DNA from: JAHDVS01 sp964370985
GTDB lineage: Bacteria > Actinomycetota > Thermoleophilia > Gaiellales > Gaiellaceae
Length of the DNA stretch: 53,810 nucleotides
Direction of reading: 5' to 3'
Assembly: GCA_964370985.1 (NCBI GenBank)
Contig: CAYJLE010000020.1
Span: 1-53,810, forward strand
A program made the position numbers and the translations under genes. The notes beneath the pieces are model-generated. The model made no database searches. It was not told where the DNA came from and saw only the letters and a program-made list of their open reading frames with translations. Positions 46,402 to 53,729 of the stretch are shown here, piece after piece; positions within the stretch are counted from its first letter, which is position 1; each line of letters begins with the position of its first letter.

Positions 46402-46487
46402 ACCCGGGGCCGGGGCTTGCGGCCGGCCGCCGCCGCGGTCAAGATACCGGTACCGCCCGGCCCCGAGGGCCGCGCGACGCCATCGAC

Positions 46488-47114
46488 ATGACCGACACGA
46501 TCACCTGCCTCGTCGCCGATGATCACCCCGCGATGATCGAGGCCGTCTGCGACGTGCTCGAGGAGGGCGGTTTCGAGATCGTCGGGCGCGCCCGCGACGG
46601 GGAGGAGGCGTTGGCGAAGCTCGAGGCGCGCCAGCCGCGGGTCGCGCTGATCGACCTGCGCATGCCGCGCCTGTCGGGGATCGAGGTGGCGCGACGGGCG
46701 CAGCGGGTCGCGCCCGGGACGGCCGTGATCCTCTACACCGCCTACGGTGAGCGGGCGCTGCTGACCGAGGCGCTGGATGCCGGCGCGCGTGGTTTCCTGC
46801 TCAAGGAGGCGCCGCTCTCCGACCTCGTGCGGGCGGTCGAGATGGTGTCTGCGGGGCAGCCGTACGTCGACCCGGGTCTCGCGGGCGTGCTCGCCACCTC
46901 CGACGCGGCGGCGAAGGCGACGAAGCTGACCCAGCGCGAGCGCGACGTGCTGCGCCTGCTCGCCGACGGGCTCACGAACGAGGAGATCGGCAAGCGCCTG
47001 TTCATCTCGCCCGAGACCGTACGCACCCACGTGCGCAAGGCGATGGCGAGGCTCGACGCGGATACGCGCACGCAGGCGGTTGCAACGGCGCTGCGAAACT
47101 CGCTGATCGCCTGA
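46488..47114 (+). CDS. NarL/LuxR-family response regulator
   Basis: The 208-residue protein has a receiver (LVADDHPAMIEAV; Asp in ALIDLRMPRLSG; Lys in FLLKEAPLSDL) and a LuxR-type HTH (LTQRERDVLRLLADGLTNEEIGKRLFISPETVRTHVRKAMARL). It lies between two kinases of the AHDxNNLL type, either of which could be its partner. Confidence 0.93.
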   Translation: MTDTITCLVADDHPAMIEAVCDVLEEGGFEIVGRARDGEEALAKLEARQPRVALIDLRMPRLSGIEVARRAQRVAPGTAVILYTAYGERALLTEALDAGARGFLLKEAPLSDLVRAVEMVSAGQPYVDPGLAGVLATSDAAAKATKLTQRERDVLRLLADGLTNEEIGKRLFISPETVRTHVRKAMARLDADTRTQAVATALRNSLIA

Positions 47115-47166
47115 AGCACCGCTTGCTCTTTGCGATCGTGGCGGCGTGGTCCATACTCCGTCATGC

Positions 47167-47940
47167 ATGACTACTGTCAACGCCACCCCGTCGGAGGAGC
47201 GCGCCCGGCTCGAGGGGGAGCTCGCGCGGGCGCAGCGCCTGGCATCGGTCGGGCAGCTCGCGGCCGGGATCGCGCACGACTGCAACAACCTCCTGACCGT
47301 GATCCAGGGGCACAGCGAGCTGATCGCGGCGGACCTCCCCACGGAGCATCCGCTCCGCCGCGACGTGGAGGAGATCGGCCGCGCCGCGGCGCGAGCGGCG
47401 GCGCTGACGCGCCAGCTCCTGACGTTCGGCAGCGGGGGCGAGCGCGAGTGCGTCGACCTGAACGCGATCGTGCGCGGTCTCGAGACGCTGCTGCGCAGAA
47501 CGGTGGGGGAGACGCTCGAGCTCGGGGTCGCCGTCGCGTCGGGGGCGCTGCCCGTGCACGTCGATCCCGGTCAGGTGGAGCAGGTGCTCCTGAACCTCGT
47601 CCTGAACGCGCGCGACGCGACGCCGGCGGGCGGCACGATCGCCCTCGAGACCGCGACGGTGGCGGTTGCGCCGGGCGAACGCGATCCGGGACTTCCCCCG
47701 GGGCGCTACGCGCGGGTGACAGTGTCCGACACCGGGGAGGGCATGCCCCCGGGGGTGCTCGCCCGCGCCCTCGAGCCGTTCTTCACGACGAAGGCCCGGG
47801 GCGAGGGCACCGGTCTGGGGCTGGCGACGGCCGCGGCGATCATCGAGCACCTCGGCGGGGGGGTGACCCTGGCGTCCGTGCCCGGGCGCGGCACCACGGT
47901 CGACGTGCTGCTGCCGCTGGTCGCGCCCCCCGCCGCGTAG
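47167..47940 (+). CDS. Minimal histidine kinase without sensor domain
   Basis: A 257-residue protein consisting almost only of HisKA (VGQLAAGIAHDCNNLLTVIQGHSEL) and HATPase (LNLVLNARDATPAGG; VSDTGEGMPPGV; GTGLGLATAAAIIEHLGG). No TM segment, PAS or GAF is present, so input must come from another protein. The ATG at 47167 is used; an in-frame GTG at 47146 is possible. The H box resembles that of the hybrid kinase two genes upstream, suggesting duplication with loss of the sensor and receiver. Confidence 0.9.
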   Translation: MTTVNATPSEERARLEGELARAQRLASVGQLAAGIAHDCNNLLTVIQGHSELIAADLPTEHPLRRDVEEIGRAAARAAALTRQLLTFGSGGERECVDLNAIVRGLETLLRRTVGETLELGVAVASGALPVHVDPGQVEQVLLNLVLNARDATPAGGTIALETATVAVAPGERDPGLPPGRYARVTVSDTGEGMPPGVLARALEPFFTTKARGEGTGLGLATAAAIIEHLGGGVTLASVPGRGTTVDVLLPLVAPPAA

Positions 47941-47941
47941 C

Positions 47942-48871
47942 ATGAGGGGCGTGCCCCGAGGCTACGATCGCCGGCTCTACATACTCGCCTTCGACCACCG
48001 GGGCTCGTTCGAGGCGATGTTCGGTGTCAGCGGACGCGCGGCGGCGCCCGACGAGGCGGCGCGGATCTCCGATGCGAAATCGCTCGTCTACGAGGGCTTC
48101 CTGCGCGCCGTCGGCGAAGGGGGAGTGCCGCGGGAGGCCGCGGGCGTCCTCGTCGATGCCCAGTACGGGTCGCGCGTCGCTCGCGCGGCGAGGGCCGCGG
48201 GCGAGGTGCTCGCGATGCCCGTCGAGAAGAGTGGGCAGGCCGAGTTCGACTTCGAGTACGGCGAGGCCTTCGGCGAGCGGATCCTCGAGCTCGACCCGAC
48301 GTTCTCGAAGGTGCTCGTCCGCTACAACCCGGACGGCGACCGGGAGCTGAACGCCCGCCAGGCCAACCGCCTGCGGCGGCTCTCGGACTGGCTGCGCGAG
48401 CACGAGCGGCTGTTTCTGTTCGAGCTGCTCGTCCCGGCCGAGCCCGGCCAGCTCGAGGCGGCCGGCGGAGACGGCGGGCGCTACGACGCCGAGCTGCGCC
48501 CCGGGCTCGTGCTCCGCGCGATCGAGGAGCTCCGGGACGCCGGGGTCGAGCCCGACCTCTGGAAGCTCGAGGGGCTCGAGGCCCGGGAGGACTGCGAGCG
48601 CGTGGCGGCGCTCGTGCGCAGCGGCGGCCGCGACCGTGTGAGCTGCGTCGTGCTCGGCCGCGCCGCGCCGGACGCGACCGTCGACGCGTGGCTTCGCGCC
48701 GCGGCGCCGGTGTCCGGCTACGTCGGATTCGCGATCGGCCGGTCGATCTTCGGCGCGGCAGTCGAGAGCGTCGCCGCGGGCGGCGATCGCGACGCGTCGA
48801 TCGCGTCGATCGCCGCCCGCTACCGCCGCTTCGTCGACGTGTACGAGTCGGCCCGGCAGCCCGCGGCCTGA
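47942..48871 (+). CDS. DUF2090-type aldolase-like protein (IolJ/IolC C-terminal type)
   Basis: A 309-residue TIM-barrel-like protein starting RLYILAFDHRGSFEAMFG, with VDAQYGSRVAR, PVEKSGQAEFDFEYGEAF, VLVRYNPDGD and the C-terminal VGFAIGRSIFGAAVE. This is the DUF2090 domain, known as a C-terminal part of 5-dehydro-2-deoxygluconokinase IolC and related to 2-deoxy-5-keto-gluconate-6-phosphate aldolase. It is free-standing here with no kinase. It may act in inositol breakdown, or on another sugar phosphate. ATG 47942 or GTG 47951 (TAGCAT 7 nt upstream) may be the start. Confidence 0.78.
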   Translation: MRGVPRGYDRRLYILAFDHRGSFEAMFGVSGRAAAPDEAARISDAKSLVYEGFLRAVGEGGVPREAAGVLVDAQYGSRVARAARAAGEVLAMPVEKSGQAEFDFEYGEAFGERILELDPTFSKVLVRYNPDGDRELNARQANRLRRLSDWLREHERLFLFELLVPAEPGQLEAAGGDGGRYDAELRPGLVLRAIEELRDAGVEPDLWKLEGLEAREDCERVAALVRSGGRDRVSCVVLGRAAPDATVDAWLRAAAPVSGYVGFAIGRSIFGAAVESVAAGGDRDASIASIAARYRRFVDVYESARQPAA

Positions 48872-48903
48872 TCCGCGTGGCTGGCCTGCCCGCGGCCTCG
48901 CGC

Positions 48904-48909
48904 TAGACT
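48904..48909 (+). promoter_or_regulatory. -10 box of tRNA-Gly
   Basis: TAGACT ends 9 nt before the first base of tRNA-Gly, so the primary transcript begins almost at the mature 5' end. Confidence 0.45.
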
Positions 48910-48918
48910 TCCCGGCGC

Positions 48919-48991
48919 GCGGACGTAGCTCAGCTGGTAGAGCATTGGCTTCCCAAGCCAAGGGTCGCGGGTTCGAATCCCGTCGTCCGCT
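48919..48991 (+). tRNA. tRNA-Gly(CCC), probable attachment site of the adjacent element
   Basis: A 73-nt tRNA. Acceptor GCGGACG pairs with CGTCCGC (48984-48990), with T73. The anticodon stem TTGGC/GCCAA encloses TTCCCAA, giving anticodon CCC. The T-arm reads GGGTTCGAATCCC. An integrase gene starts 38 nt beyond its 3' end pointing toward it, the usual layout for integration into a tRNA 3' end. No second copy of the 3' end is seen in the window. Confidence 0.97.
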
Positions 48992-49028
48992 TGCCGCGCA
49001 AGCCCTGCGCTCGTGCGGCTTTCCGTTC

Positions 49029-50120
49029 TCACCGGCCGGCCTCGCCGTCGCTGGCCGTGGCCCTCTCCTGGCCTAAACGGTCGGCGTGCGCGTCGAGCTT
49101 GGCCCTTGCGGTGTCCTCGGAGCCGAGCGCCAGATGCCCGTAGGTGCGGTCGATCATCTCGACGCTCGTGCCCATGTAGCGCGCGAGCTCGAAGATGGAG
49201 AGGCCGGCCGCGAGCGCGTGCGTGGCGAACGTGTGGCGAAGGTCGTAGATCCGCCGGCGCGGTAGCCCTGCGGCCTCGATCGCGGGCAGCCACTCGAGCG
49301 CCCGCCAGTTGTGCAGGTTCAGGTAGCCGCCGCGGGGAGCAGGGAAGATCAGCCGCGTGTCGAGCCGGGGCGGAACCTGCTCGAGCGCGGCGAGCGCGCG
49401 GGCGCTGAGCGGAACACGGCGACGGCTGCGCGCGGTCTTGCCGTAGGGCTTCGCCTCCCCTCCGGCGTAGCTCCGCTCGACGACGAGGACGCCCCCGTCG
49501 ACGTCGCGCCGCTCGAGCGCGATCCACTCGGAGGGTCGCAGGCCGGTCTCGGCGGCGACGACGACGAGCGGCCCCCACGGGCCGAGCTCGGCCGCGAGCT
49601 TGTCGACCTCCTCGGTCGTGAACGGCGTCACTTCGGCGGGCTTCGCCTGCGGGTTCGGCCCGGCGAGCTTCGCCGGGTTCACGCTCGCCAGCCCCCAGCG
49701 GACGGCGACGTCGAGCGCCTGGCGGAGCGCCGCCACGTAGGCGTAGCGGGCGCCGTCCGGGAGGGTCGTCTTCCATGCGGCGATCTCGGCCGGGCGCCGC
49801 TCGAGCTCCCGGAGTGTCAGATCGCCGAACTCGGCGAGCGCGCGGCGAAGCCGCACCTTCAGCGTCCACACCGTTGCCGGCTCGTGCCCGGCCTCGTGAG
49901 CCTTCAGGAAGCGCGGCACGAACTCTGAGAACGTCAGGTCCGGGGCGGCGACGGGTAGCCCGAGCTGCCGCGGCCTCTCGATGTCCTGGTACCAGTCGAG
50001 CGCCTCCGTGCGGCTCGTGAAGCCGCTGCGCCTGCGGCGGGTGCCGCCCTCGTCGTAGTAGCGGAGCCCCCACGAGCCCTTCCCGAGCTTGTACGGCTCG
50101 CCACGCTGCCTAGCTGGCAT
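49029..50120 (-). CDS. int: Tyrosine recombinase / integrase
   Basis: Catalyses site-specific integration at tRNA-Gly. The 363-residue protein has an N-terminal AP2/SAM-like arm-binding part (about 1-60), a core-binding domain, and the catalytic residues R195 (ETGLRPSEW), R295 (YDLRHTFATHALAAG) and the nucleophile Y327 (DRTYGHL). The usual HxxR is YDLR here, with Tyr in the first His position, and the region before Y327 reads YMGTSVEMI rather than LGHS, as in a known actinobacterial integrase group. ATG at 50120 overlaps the upstream gene. Confidence 0.94.
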   Translation of the reverse strand: MPARQRGEPYKLGKGSWGLRYYDEGGTRRRRSGFTSRTEALDWYQDIERPRQLGLPVAAPDLTFSEFVPRFLKAHEAGHEPATVWTLKVRLRRALAEFGDLTLRELERRPAEIAAWKTTLPDGARYAYVAALRQALDVAVRWGLASVNPAKLAGPNPQAKPAEVTPFTTEEVDKLAAELGPWGPLVVVAAETGLRPSEWIALERRDVDGGVLVVERSYAGGEAKPYGKTARSRRRVPLSARALAALEQVPPRLDTRLIFPAPRGGYLNLHNWRALEWLPAIEAAGLPRRRIYDLRHTFATHALAAGLSIFELARYMGTSVEMIDRTYGHLALGSEDTARAKLDAHADRLGQERATASDGEAGR

Positions 50121-50367
50121 CCTCCTCGCCTCCCTCCTCTTCGACCTGCGCCGAGAGCGCGGCCGACAGTCCCGAGAGTCGGCGGTACCCCTGCCGGTAC
50201 TGCGCGAGGAGCTCCGCCAGGCGGATCAGATCGTCCGCCGGTAGCAGGCCGGCGCCCTCCTTGAAGACCTGCAACGCCTCGCCCTGGACGCTCAGGAACC
50301 GCTCAGTCTCCCGGTCAACGCGGCGAAGCGCCGCCCTCGCCGCGGTGATCTCGGCGCCCCTAGGCAT
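50110..50367 (-). CDS. Small helical protein of the integrative element
   Basis: An 85-residue charged, largely helical protein (ITAARAALRRVDRETERFLSVQ; DDLIRLAELLAQYRQGYRRLSGL) ending in an acidic EEEGGEEDAS tail. No known family. Its ATG overlaps the stop of the upstream gene (ATGA), and its 3' end overlaps the integrase start by 11 nt, so it may be translated with the integrase. Confidence 0.6.
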   Translation of the reverse strand: MPRGAEITAARAALRRVDRETERFLSVQGEALQVFKEGAGLLPADDLIRLAELLAQYRQGYRRLSGLSAALSAQVEEEGGEEDAS

Positions 50368-50573
50368 CAGGCCGCCCTCCGGGCCGAGACGACGCGGAGC
50401 TTCGGCCGCTCCCGCGGCTGAGGCGCCGGCTTGGCCGGTGGCGGGAACCCTCCCCGGCGGTCGAGCTCCGCGTTGATCTCGTTCAACTGCTCGATGAGCG
50501 CGTCGAGCCGCCTTTTGAGCGCGTCGAGCCGCCTTTCGGTCTCGTCCAGAACCGCCGCCTCTTTGCGGGTCAT
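50367..50573 (-). CDS. Small coiled-coil protein of the integrative element
   Basis: A 68-residue protein with a strong heptad-like coiled coil (EAAVLDETERRLDALKRRLDALIEQLNEINAELDRRGG) and a Pro/Lys/Arg-rich basic tail. RRLDALK and RRLDALI are encoded by an imperfect DNA duplication. GGAGG lies 7 nt before the ATG at 50573. Function unknown. Confidence 0.6.
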   Translation of the reverse strand: MTRKEAAVLDETERRLDALKRRLDALIEQLNEINAELDRRGGFPPPAKPAPQPRERPKLRVVSARRAA

Positions 50574-50668
50574 CGCCGTGCCTCCTTCAGCGCGAAGGCC
50601 GCCGAGCACGGCGGGCTAGCGCCGGCTCGACGGCCAACGCGACGGTAACAGGCTCAGAGGACACGCTG

Positions 50669-51025
50669 CTAGCCCAGCGCATGCCCCGAAGATACTCGCC
50701 CGGGCGGACGCGCGCAAGCGGCCTCGATCTCGGCCACCGTTGGCGCCGCCGGCATCAACTCGTCTGCCGTCGGCATCGCAGAGAGAAAGGCCCTGGCGTC
50801 GGCGGGCGGTTGCATTTCCGCAGACTTGCGCTCCTGCAACGGCGCCGGCCCGCCCCGGCGTCGCTCCGCGAGGAACGCCTCGACGTCGGCCTCGGAGAAC
50901 CGGAGCACGTTCGAGCCGAGCCGGTAGCCGGGCAGCTCACCGGAGCGCCAGCGGCGGAGCACGGAGGCGGGGGAGAGGCCGAGGAGCTCGGCGACTTCGC
51001 GGGCGGTGAGGAGCCGGTCAGTCAC
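50669..51025 (-). CDS. MerR-like helix-turn-helix (excisionase-type) protein
   Basis: A 118-residue protein with an N-terminal HTH_17 domain (DRLLTAREVAELLGLSPASVLRRWRSGELPGYRLGSNVLRFSEADVEAFLAERRRGG), the form used by phage and element excisionases. The rest is of low complexity. GTG at 51025 overlaps the stop of the zinc-ribbon gene (GTGA). Probably an Xis-like recombination directionality factor or a repressor. Confidence 0.78.
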   Translation of the reverse strand: MTDRLLTAREVAELLGLSPASVLRRWRSGELPGYRLGSNVLRFSEADVEAFLAERRRGGPAPLQERKSAEMQPPADARAFLSAMPTADELMPAAPTVAEIEAACARPPGRVSSGHALG

Positions 51026-51312
51026 GCCGCCCCTCCCTCCGGGCCCCGTCGTCGCCGCTCCCGGCAGTCCGGCGAGCAGTAGACGCGCTTCGAGCGGCCA
51101 GTGAACATCGCGCCGCACGTCGCGCAGGCCCTCGGCACCCGCGGCAGCCGGCGCCCCTCGTTGTACGCCGCCACGGCCTCCGGGTAGGCCCGACGCCACG
51201 CCGCCGACGACACCGCGCCCGGACCGGGCGAACACTCCACGCAGAACCGGCGCCGACCATGCGCCCACGGATCGACCGGCGCACCGCACGCCGGGCATCG
51301 GCGCTCAATCAC
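51022..51312 (-). CDS. Zinc-ribbon protein of the integrative element
   Basis: A 96-residue protein with two Cys pairs of pairs: CPACGAPVDPWAHGRRRFCVEC near the N-terminus and CATCGAMFTGRSKRVYCSPDC near the C-terminus, each able to bind one zinc. Between them lies a basic WRRAYPEAVAAYNEGRR stretch. GTG start overlapping the upstream small gene by 4 nt. It may bind DNA or a protein; its family is unclear. Confidence 0.65.
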   Translation of the reverse strand: MIERRCPACGAPVDPWAHGRRRFCVECSPGPGAVSSAAWRRAYPEAVAAYNEGRRLPRVPRACATCGAMFTGRSKRVYCSPDCRERRRRGPEGGAA

Positions 51313-51437
51313 CGGATACCCCCGCCGAGTATTTCTCGCGAATTCGGATTGGCGGGGCGGGTGGTGGGCGGGAGCGGGGCGGCATGCCCCCCCGTCAGGC
51401 GGGCGGCGAGCTCGGGCGTGGTCAACGTCGGGCTCAT
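51309..51437 (-). CDS. 42-residue peptide gene of the integrative element
   Basis: ATG 51437 to stop 51309-51311 encodes MSPTLTTPELAARL followed by a Pro/Gly-rich tail ending ILGGGIR. It overlaps neighbours by 4 nt at both ends, which is the main reason to accept it. The start TTPELAARLTG resembles the beginning of a HTH that is otherwise missing. Confidence 0.45.
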   Translation of the reverse strand: MSPTLTTPELAARLTGGHAAPLPPTTRPANPNSREILGGGIR

Positions 51438-51838
51438 GTCGTCGCCTCGTCGCCGGTGCGGACGTACAGCTTGGCGCGGTGTTTGCCGGTGCCGGCGGGG
51501 CGGGCGTGCCCGAGGCGGTCGAGGACGGCGAGCGCGACGGTCGCGTACTGGATGCTGACGGCTGCCCGGTCGGCGATCTCCCGGCGGGTGCGGGGGCGGT
51601 GGTCGAGGGCGGCGAGGACGCGGGGGAGGTGGTCGCTCCTGCCGCCCCGGTCGAGCCAGTCGAGGTAGTTGCGGGCGGTCCGGTTGAGGTGTCGGCGGCG
51701 GGGTGTCGGGGCGAGGTCGCGGGGCGAGGTGGCGACGACCTCGCCCCTCTCCGAGGAGGGGGCGAGGGGCGAGGTCGTTTCGTGGCACCTCCGGGGCGAG
51801 GTCGGGGCGAGGTCGGGGGCGAGGTCGCGGCGGGTCAT
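51434..51838 (-). CDS. Winged-helix-like protein with repeat-encoded N-terminal tail
   Basis: A 134-residue protein. The last 75 residues look like a winged helix (WLDRGGRSDHLPRVLAALDHRPRTRREIADRAAVSIQYATVALAVLDRLGHARP). The first 50 residues (DLAP, TSP and SPLAP repeats) are encoded by repeated GGGGCGAGGTCG units, which read in more than one frame. Its ATG overlaps the primase-helicase stop. A role in transcriptional control or replication is possible. Confidence 0.65.
   Translation of the reverse strand: MTRRDLAPDLAPTSPRRCHETTSPLAPSSERGEVVATSPRDLAPTPRRRHLNRTARNYLDWLDRGGRSDHLPRVLAALDHRPRTRREIADRAAVSIQYATVALAVLDRLGHARPAGTGKHRAKLYVRTGDEATT
51708..51827. repeat. Iteron-like array of GGGGCGAGGTCG
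   Basis: Copies on the plus strand begin at 51708, 51721 (ending TGG), 51766, 51793, 51804 and 51816, with one inverted copy at 51736-51747. The last three are spaced 11-12 bp, close to a helical turn, and the inverted pair gives a 13-bp stem (GACCTCGCCCCTC with GAGGGGCGAGGTC). The array lies within the 5' part of the winged-helix gene next to the primase-helicase gene. Confidence 0.6.
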
Positions 51839-53565
51839 TCGTCGGCCTCCCGGTAGGGTCGGGCGAGGGTGACGAGGCGGGCTCCGCGTGCCCCTGTTGT
51901 CTCGTCGGCGTGCCCGTCGCGAACGAGGGCGTCGATCGCCTGGCGCACGTAGTCGCGCTTCCCCTTGATCGCCAGCTCGAGCTTGCTGCGCGAGAGCGGC
52001 TCCCCGGTGATCTCGAGGTGTCGGCTGACTCGTTCCATGAGCCCGGTGGGCCGGAAGTTGTCGGCGCCGTCGCCGGTGTCGTCGGCGGGCCGGAATGTCC
52101 AGGTGAGCGCGTGCGTGTCGGGGTCGCTGCGAACGTCGAGCTCGGCCGCTCGGGGCCGGGGCAGGTAGCCGGGCCGGTCTTTGTGTGTGACGATCCGGTA
52201 GAGGCCGCGTCCGCCCCGGTTGAGCTCGAGCACGGCCTCGAAGCCGAGGTGGACGTCGATGCCGCCGACTTTCCGCTCGCTGCCGATGGCGTACTTGCCG
52301 CGGCCGTCGGCGTTCTTGACGACGTGGTCGATGACGATGGTGGCGATGCCGGCGCGCCAGAACGGTTTGACCCAGACGCCGGTCCAGAGCTCGACGTCGG
52401 CGCGCTTGTTGTCGTCGAGGCCGGTGAGGCTGTAGGCGCCTGCGGCGGCGTCGATGACGACGAGGTCGGGGTGGAGCTCGACGAGGTGGGCGATCGCGTT
52501 GGTGGTCGGCTCGGTGTCGGGCTCGACGTAGTGGACGTGGCCGAGGTCGTCGTCGGTTGCGCCCATGTCGCGGAGGCGGTCGCGGGCGTCGTACTCGCCC
52601 ATTTCGAGGTCGATGAGGACGACGGCGCCGCTTTCGTGGACGACGCCGAGGATGGCGGCGTAGGCGGCGAGTGTTTTCGCGGACTCTTGGGGGCCGGTGA
52701 AGGCGTGGCGTTTGCCGGGGTAGGCGAGGCCGATGCCGCCGAGTGTCGGGCGGGTCTGGGGCCGCTCGCCGAGGAGGGCGAGGTTCCGCGGCTGCCAGGT
52801 GTCGGCCGTGTCGTTCTCTGCGTCGGGCTCGTCGGGGAGCTGGGCGAGCTGGCCGAGTCCGAGCCCGGCCGCGAGGTGGTCGGTCGCGTCTTTGCCGTGG
52901 GCGGGGAGCGCGATCTCCGTCTCGATCCCGGCCTTGCGTAGCTTGGCGGCGACGTGGCGGGCGTGTTCGCGTCCGGGTGGATCGTCGTCGGCGATGATGA
53001 CGACCCAGCCGGCCCCGGTGAGCTGTTCGGCGTACTCGTTCCGCCAGTTGCCGGCGCCCATCGGGTTGCAGGTTGCGACGGCTCCGGCGGCGCGGACGGC
53101 TTCGACGTCCTTCTCGCCTTCGCAGACGTAGATCGGGGTGGTGCCGGCGGCGATCGCGGCCCGGAGCTCGGGCAGCCGGTAGAGGACACGGCGGGTGTCC
53201 CCGAGCTTCCACTCCCAGCCGCCGGCTCCGTCTGGGCGCCGCTGCTTGAAGCCCTTGTGCGCGTAGCGGACGACCTGGAAGATGGTCTGCCCCGTCTCGT
53301 CCCGGTAGTTGTAGGTCGCGACGATCTCGTTCGCGCCGTTGCGGCCCGGGGTGTCGGGGGAGAGGTCGGCGAGGGTGAGTCCGAGCGCGGCGACGACGGC
53401 CTCGGTCGCGCAGCCGGCGTGGCACTTCAGGAGCAGGCGCCCGTCGTCGCCTTCGTCGATGCTGAGCGACGGTGTGCGGTCATCGTGGGCTGGGCAGCGG
53501 GCCGTCCAGCCGGTGCCTGACCGTTTCACGCGCTCGAGGCGGGAGACGAGCTCCTCGCCGGTCAT
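51835..53565 (-). CDS. Primase-helicase (CHC2 zinc finger, TOPRIM, RecA-like ATPase)
   Basis: A 576-residue replication protein. Order: CHC2-like zinc finger (CPAHDDRTPSLSI, then LLLKCHAGCATEAVVAAL; about 21-70), TOPRIM-like domain (YVCEGEKDVEAVRAAG; IIADDDPPGREHA; about 145-230), and an AAA_25/RepA-type ATPase (HAFTGPQESAKTLAAYA; Walker B LVVIDAAAGA; about 290-470), with a winged-helix-like C-terminus (LSRSKLELAIKGKRDYVRQAIDALVRDGHA). The P loop has Ala-Lys-Thr instead of Gly-Lys-Thr. Likely initiates replication of the element. ATG at 53565; an upstream frame to 53658 is not supported. Confidence 0.88.
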   Translation of the reverse strand: MTGEELVSRLERVKRSGTGWTARCPAHDDRTPSLSIDEGDDGRLLLKCHAGCATEAVVAALGLTLADLSPDTPGRNGANEIVATYNYRDETGQTIFQVVRYAHKGFKQRRPDGAGGWEWKLGDTRRVLYRLPELRAAIAAGTTPIYVCEGEKDVEAVRAAGAVATCNPMGAGNWRNEYAEQLTGAGWVVIIADDDPPGREHARHVAAKLRKAGIETEIALPAHGKDATDHLAAGLGLGQLAQLPDEPDAENDTADTWQPRNLALLGERPQTRPTLGGIGLAYPGKRHAFTGPQESAKTLAAYAAILGVVHESGAVVLIDLEMGEYDARDRLRDMGATDDDLGHVHYVEPDTEPTTNAIAHLVELHPDLVVIDAAAGAYSLTGLDDNKRADVELWTGVWVKPFWRAGIATIVIDHVVKNADGRGKYAIGSERKVGGIDVHLGFEAVLELNRGGRGLYRIVTHKDRPGYLPRPRAAELDVRSDPDTHALTWTFRPADDTGDGADNFRPTGLMERVSRHLEITGEPLSRSKLELAIKGKRDYVRQAIDALVRDGHADETTGARGARLVTLARPYREADE

Positions 53566-53729
53566 GCCGCCCACCGTCCGGCCCGCTCCTGCTCGCGCTC
53601 GATGATTCGGGCGGCGAGGTCGAGGAGGGCGGCGTACTCGCGCGGGCTGAGCTGCCACTGCCAGGCGGCGAGGAGCGCGGCGAGCGCGACCTGCGCCGCT
53701 TGTAGCCCGGTGACGCGTACGGCGGTCAC
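53562..53729 (-). CDS. 55-residue protein of the integrative element
   Basis: GTG 53729 to TGA 53562-53564, overlapping the primase start by 4 nt. The product is largely helical (GLQAAQVALAALLAAWQW and SPREYAALLDLAARIIEREQERAG). No family recognised. It is accepted because it overlaps both neighbours in the same operon style. Confidence 0.5.
   Translation of the reverse strand: MTAVRVTGLQAAQVALAALLAAWQWQLSPREYAALLDLAARIIEREQERAGRWAA

Noticed and set aside
51708..51827. CRISPR array
   Set aside because: Units are 12 bp with irregular spacing and no unique spacers, and they lie within a reading frame.
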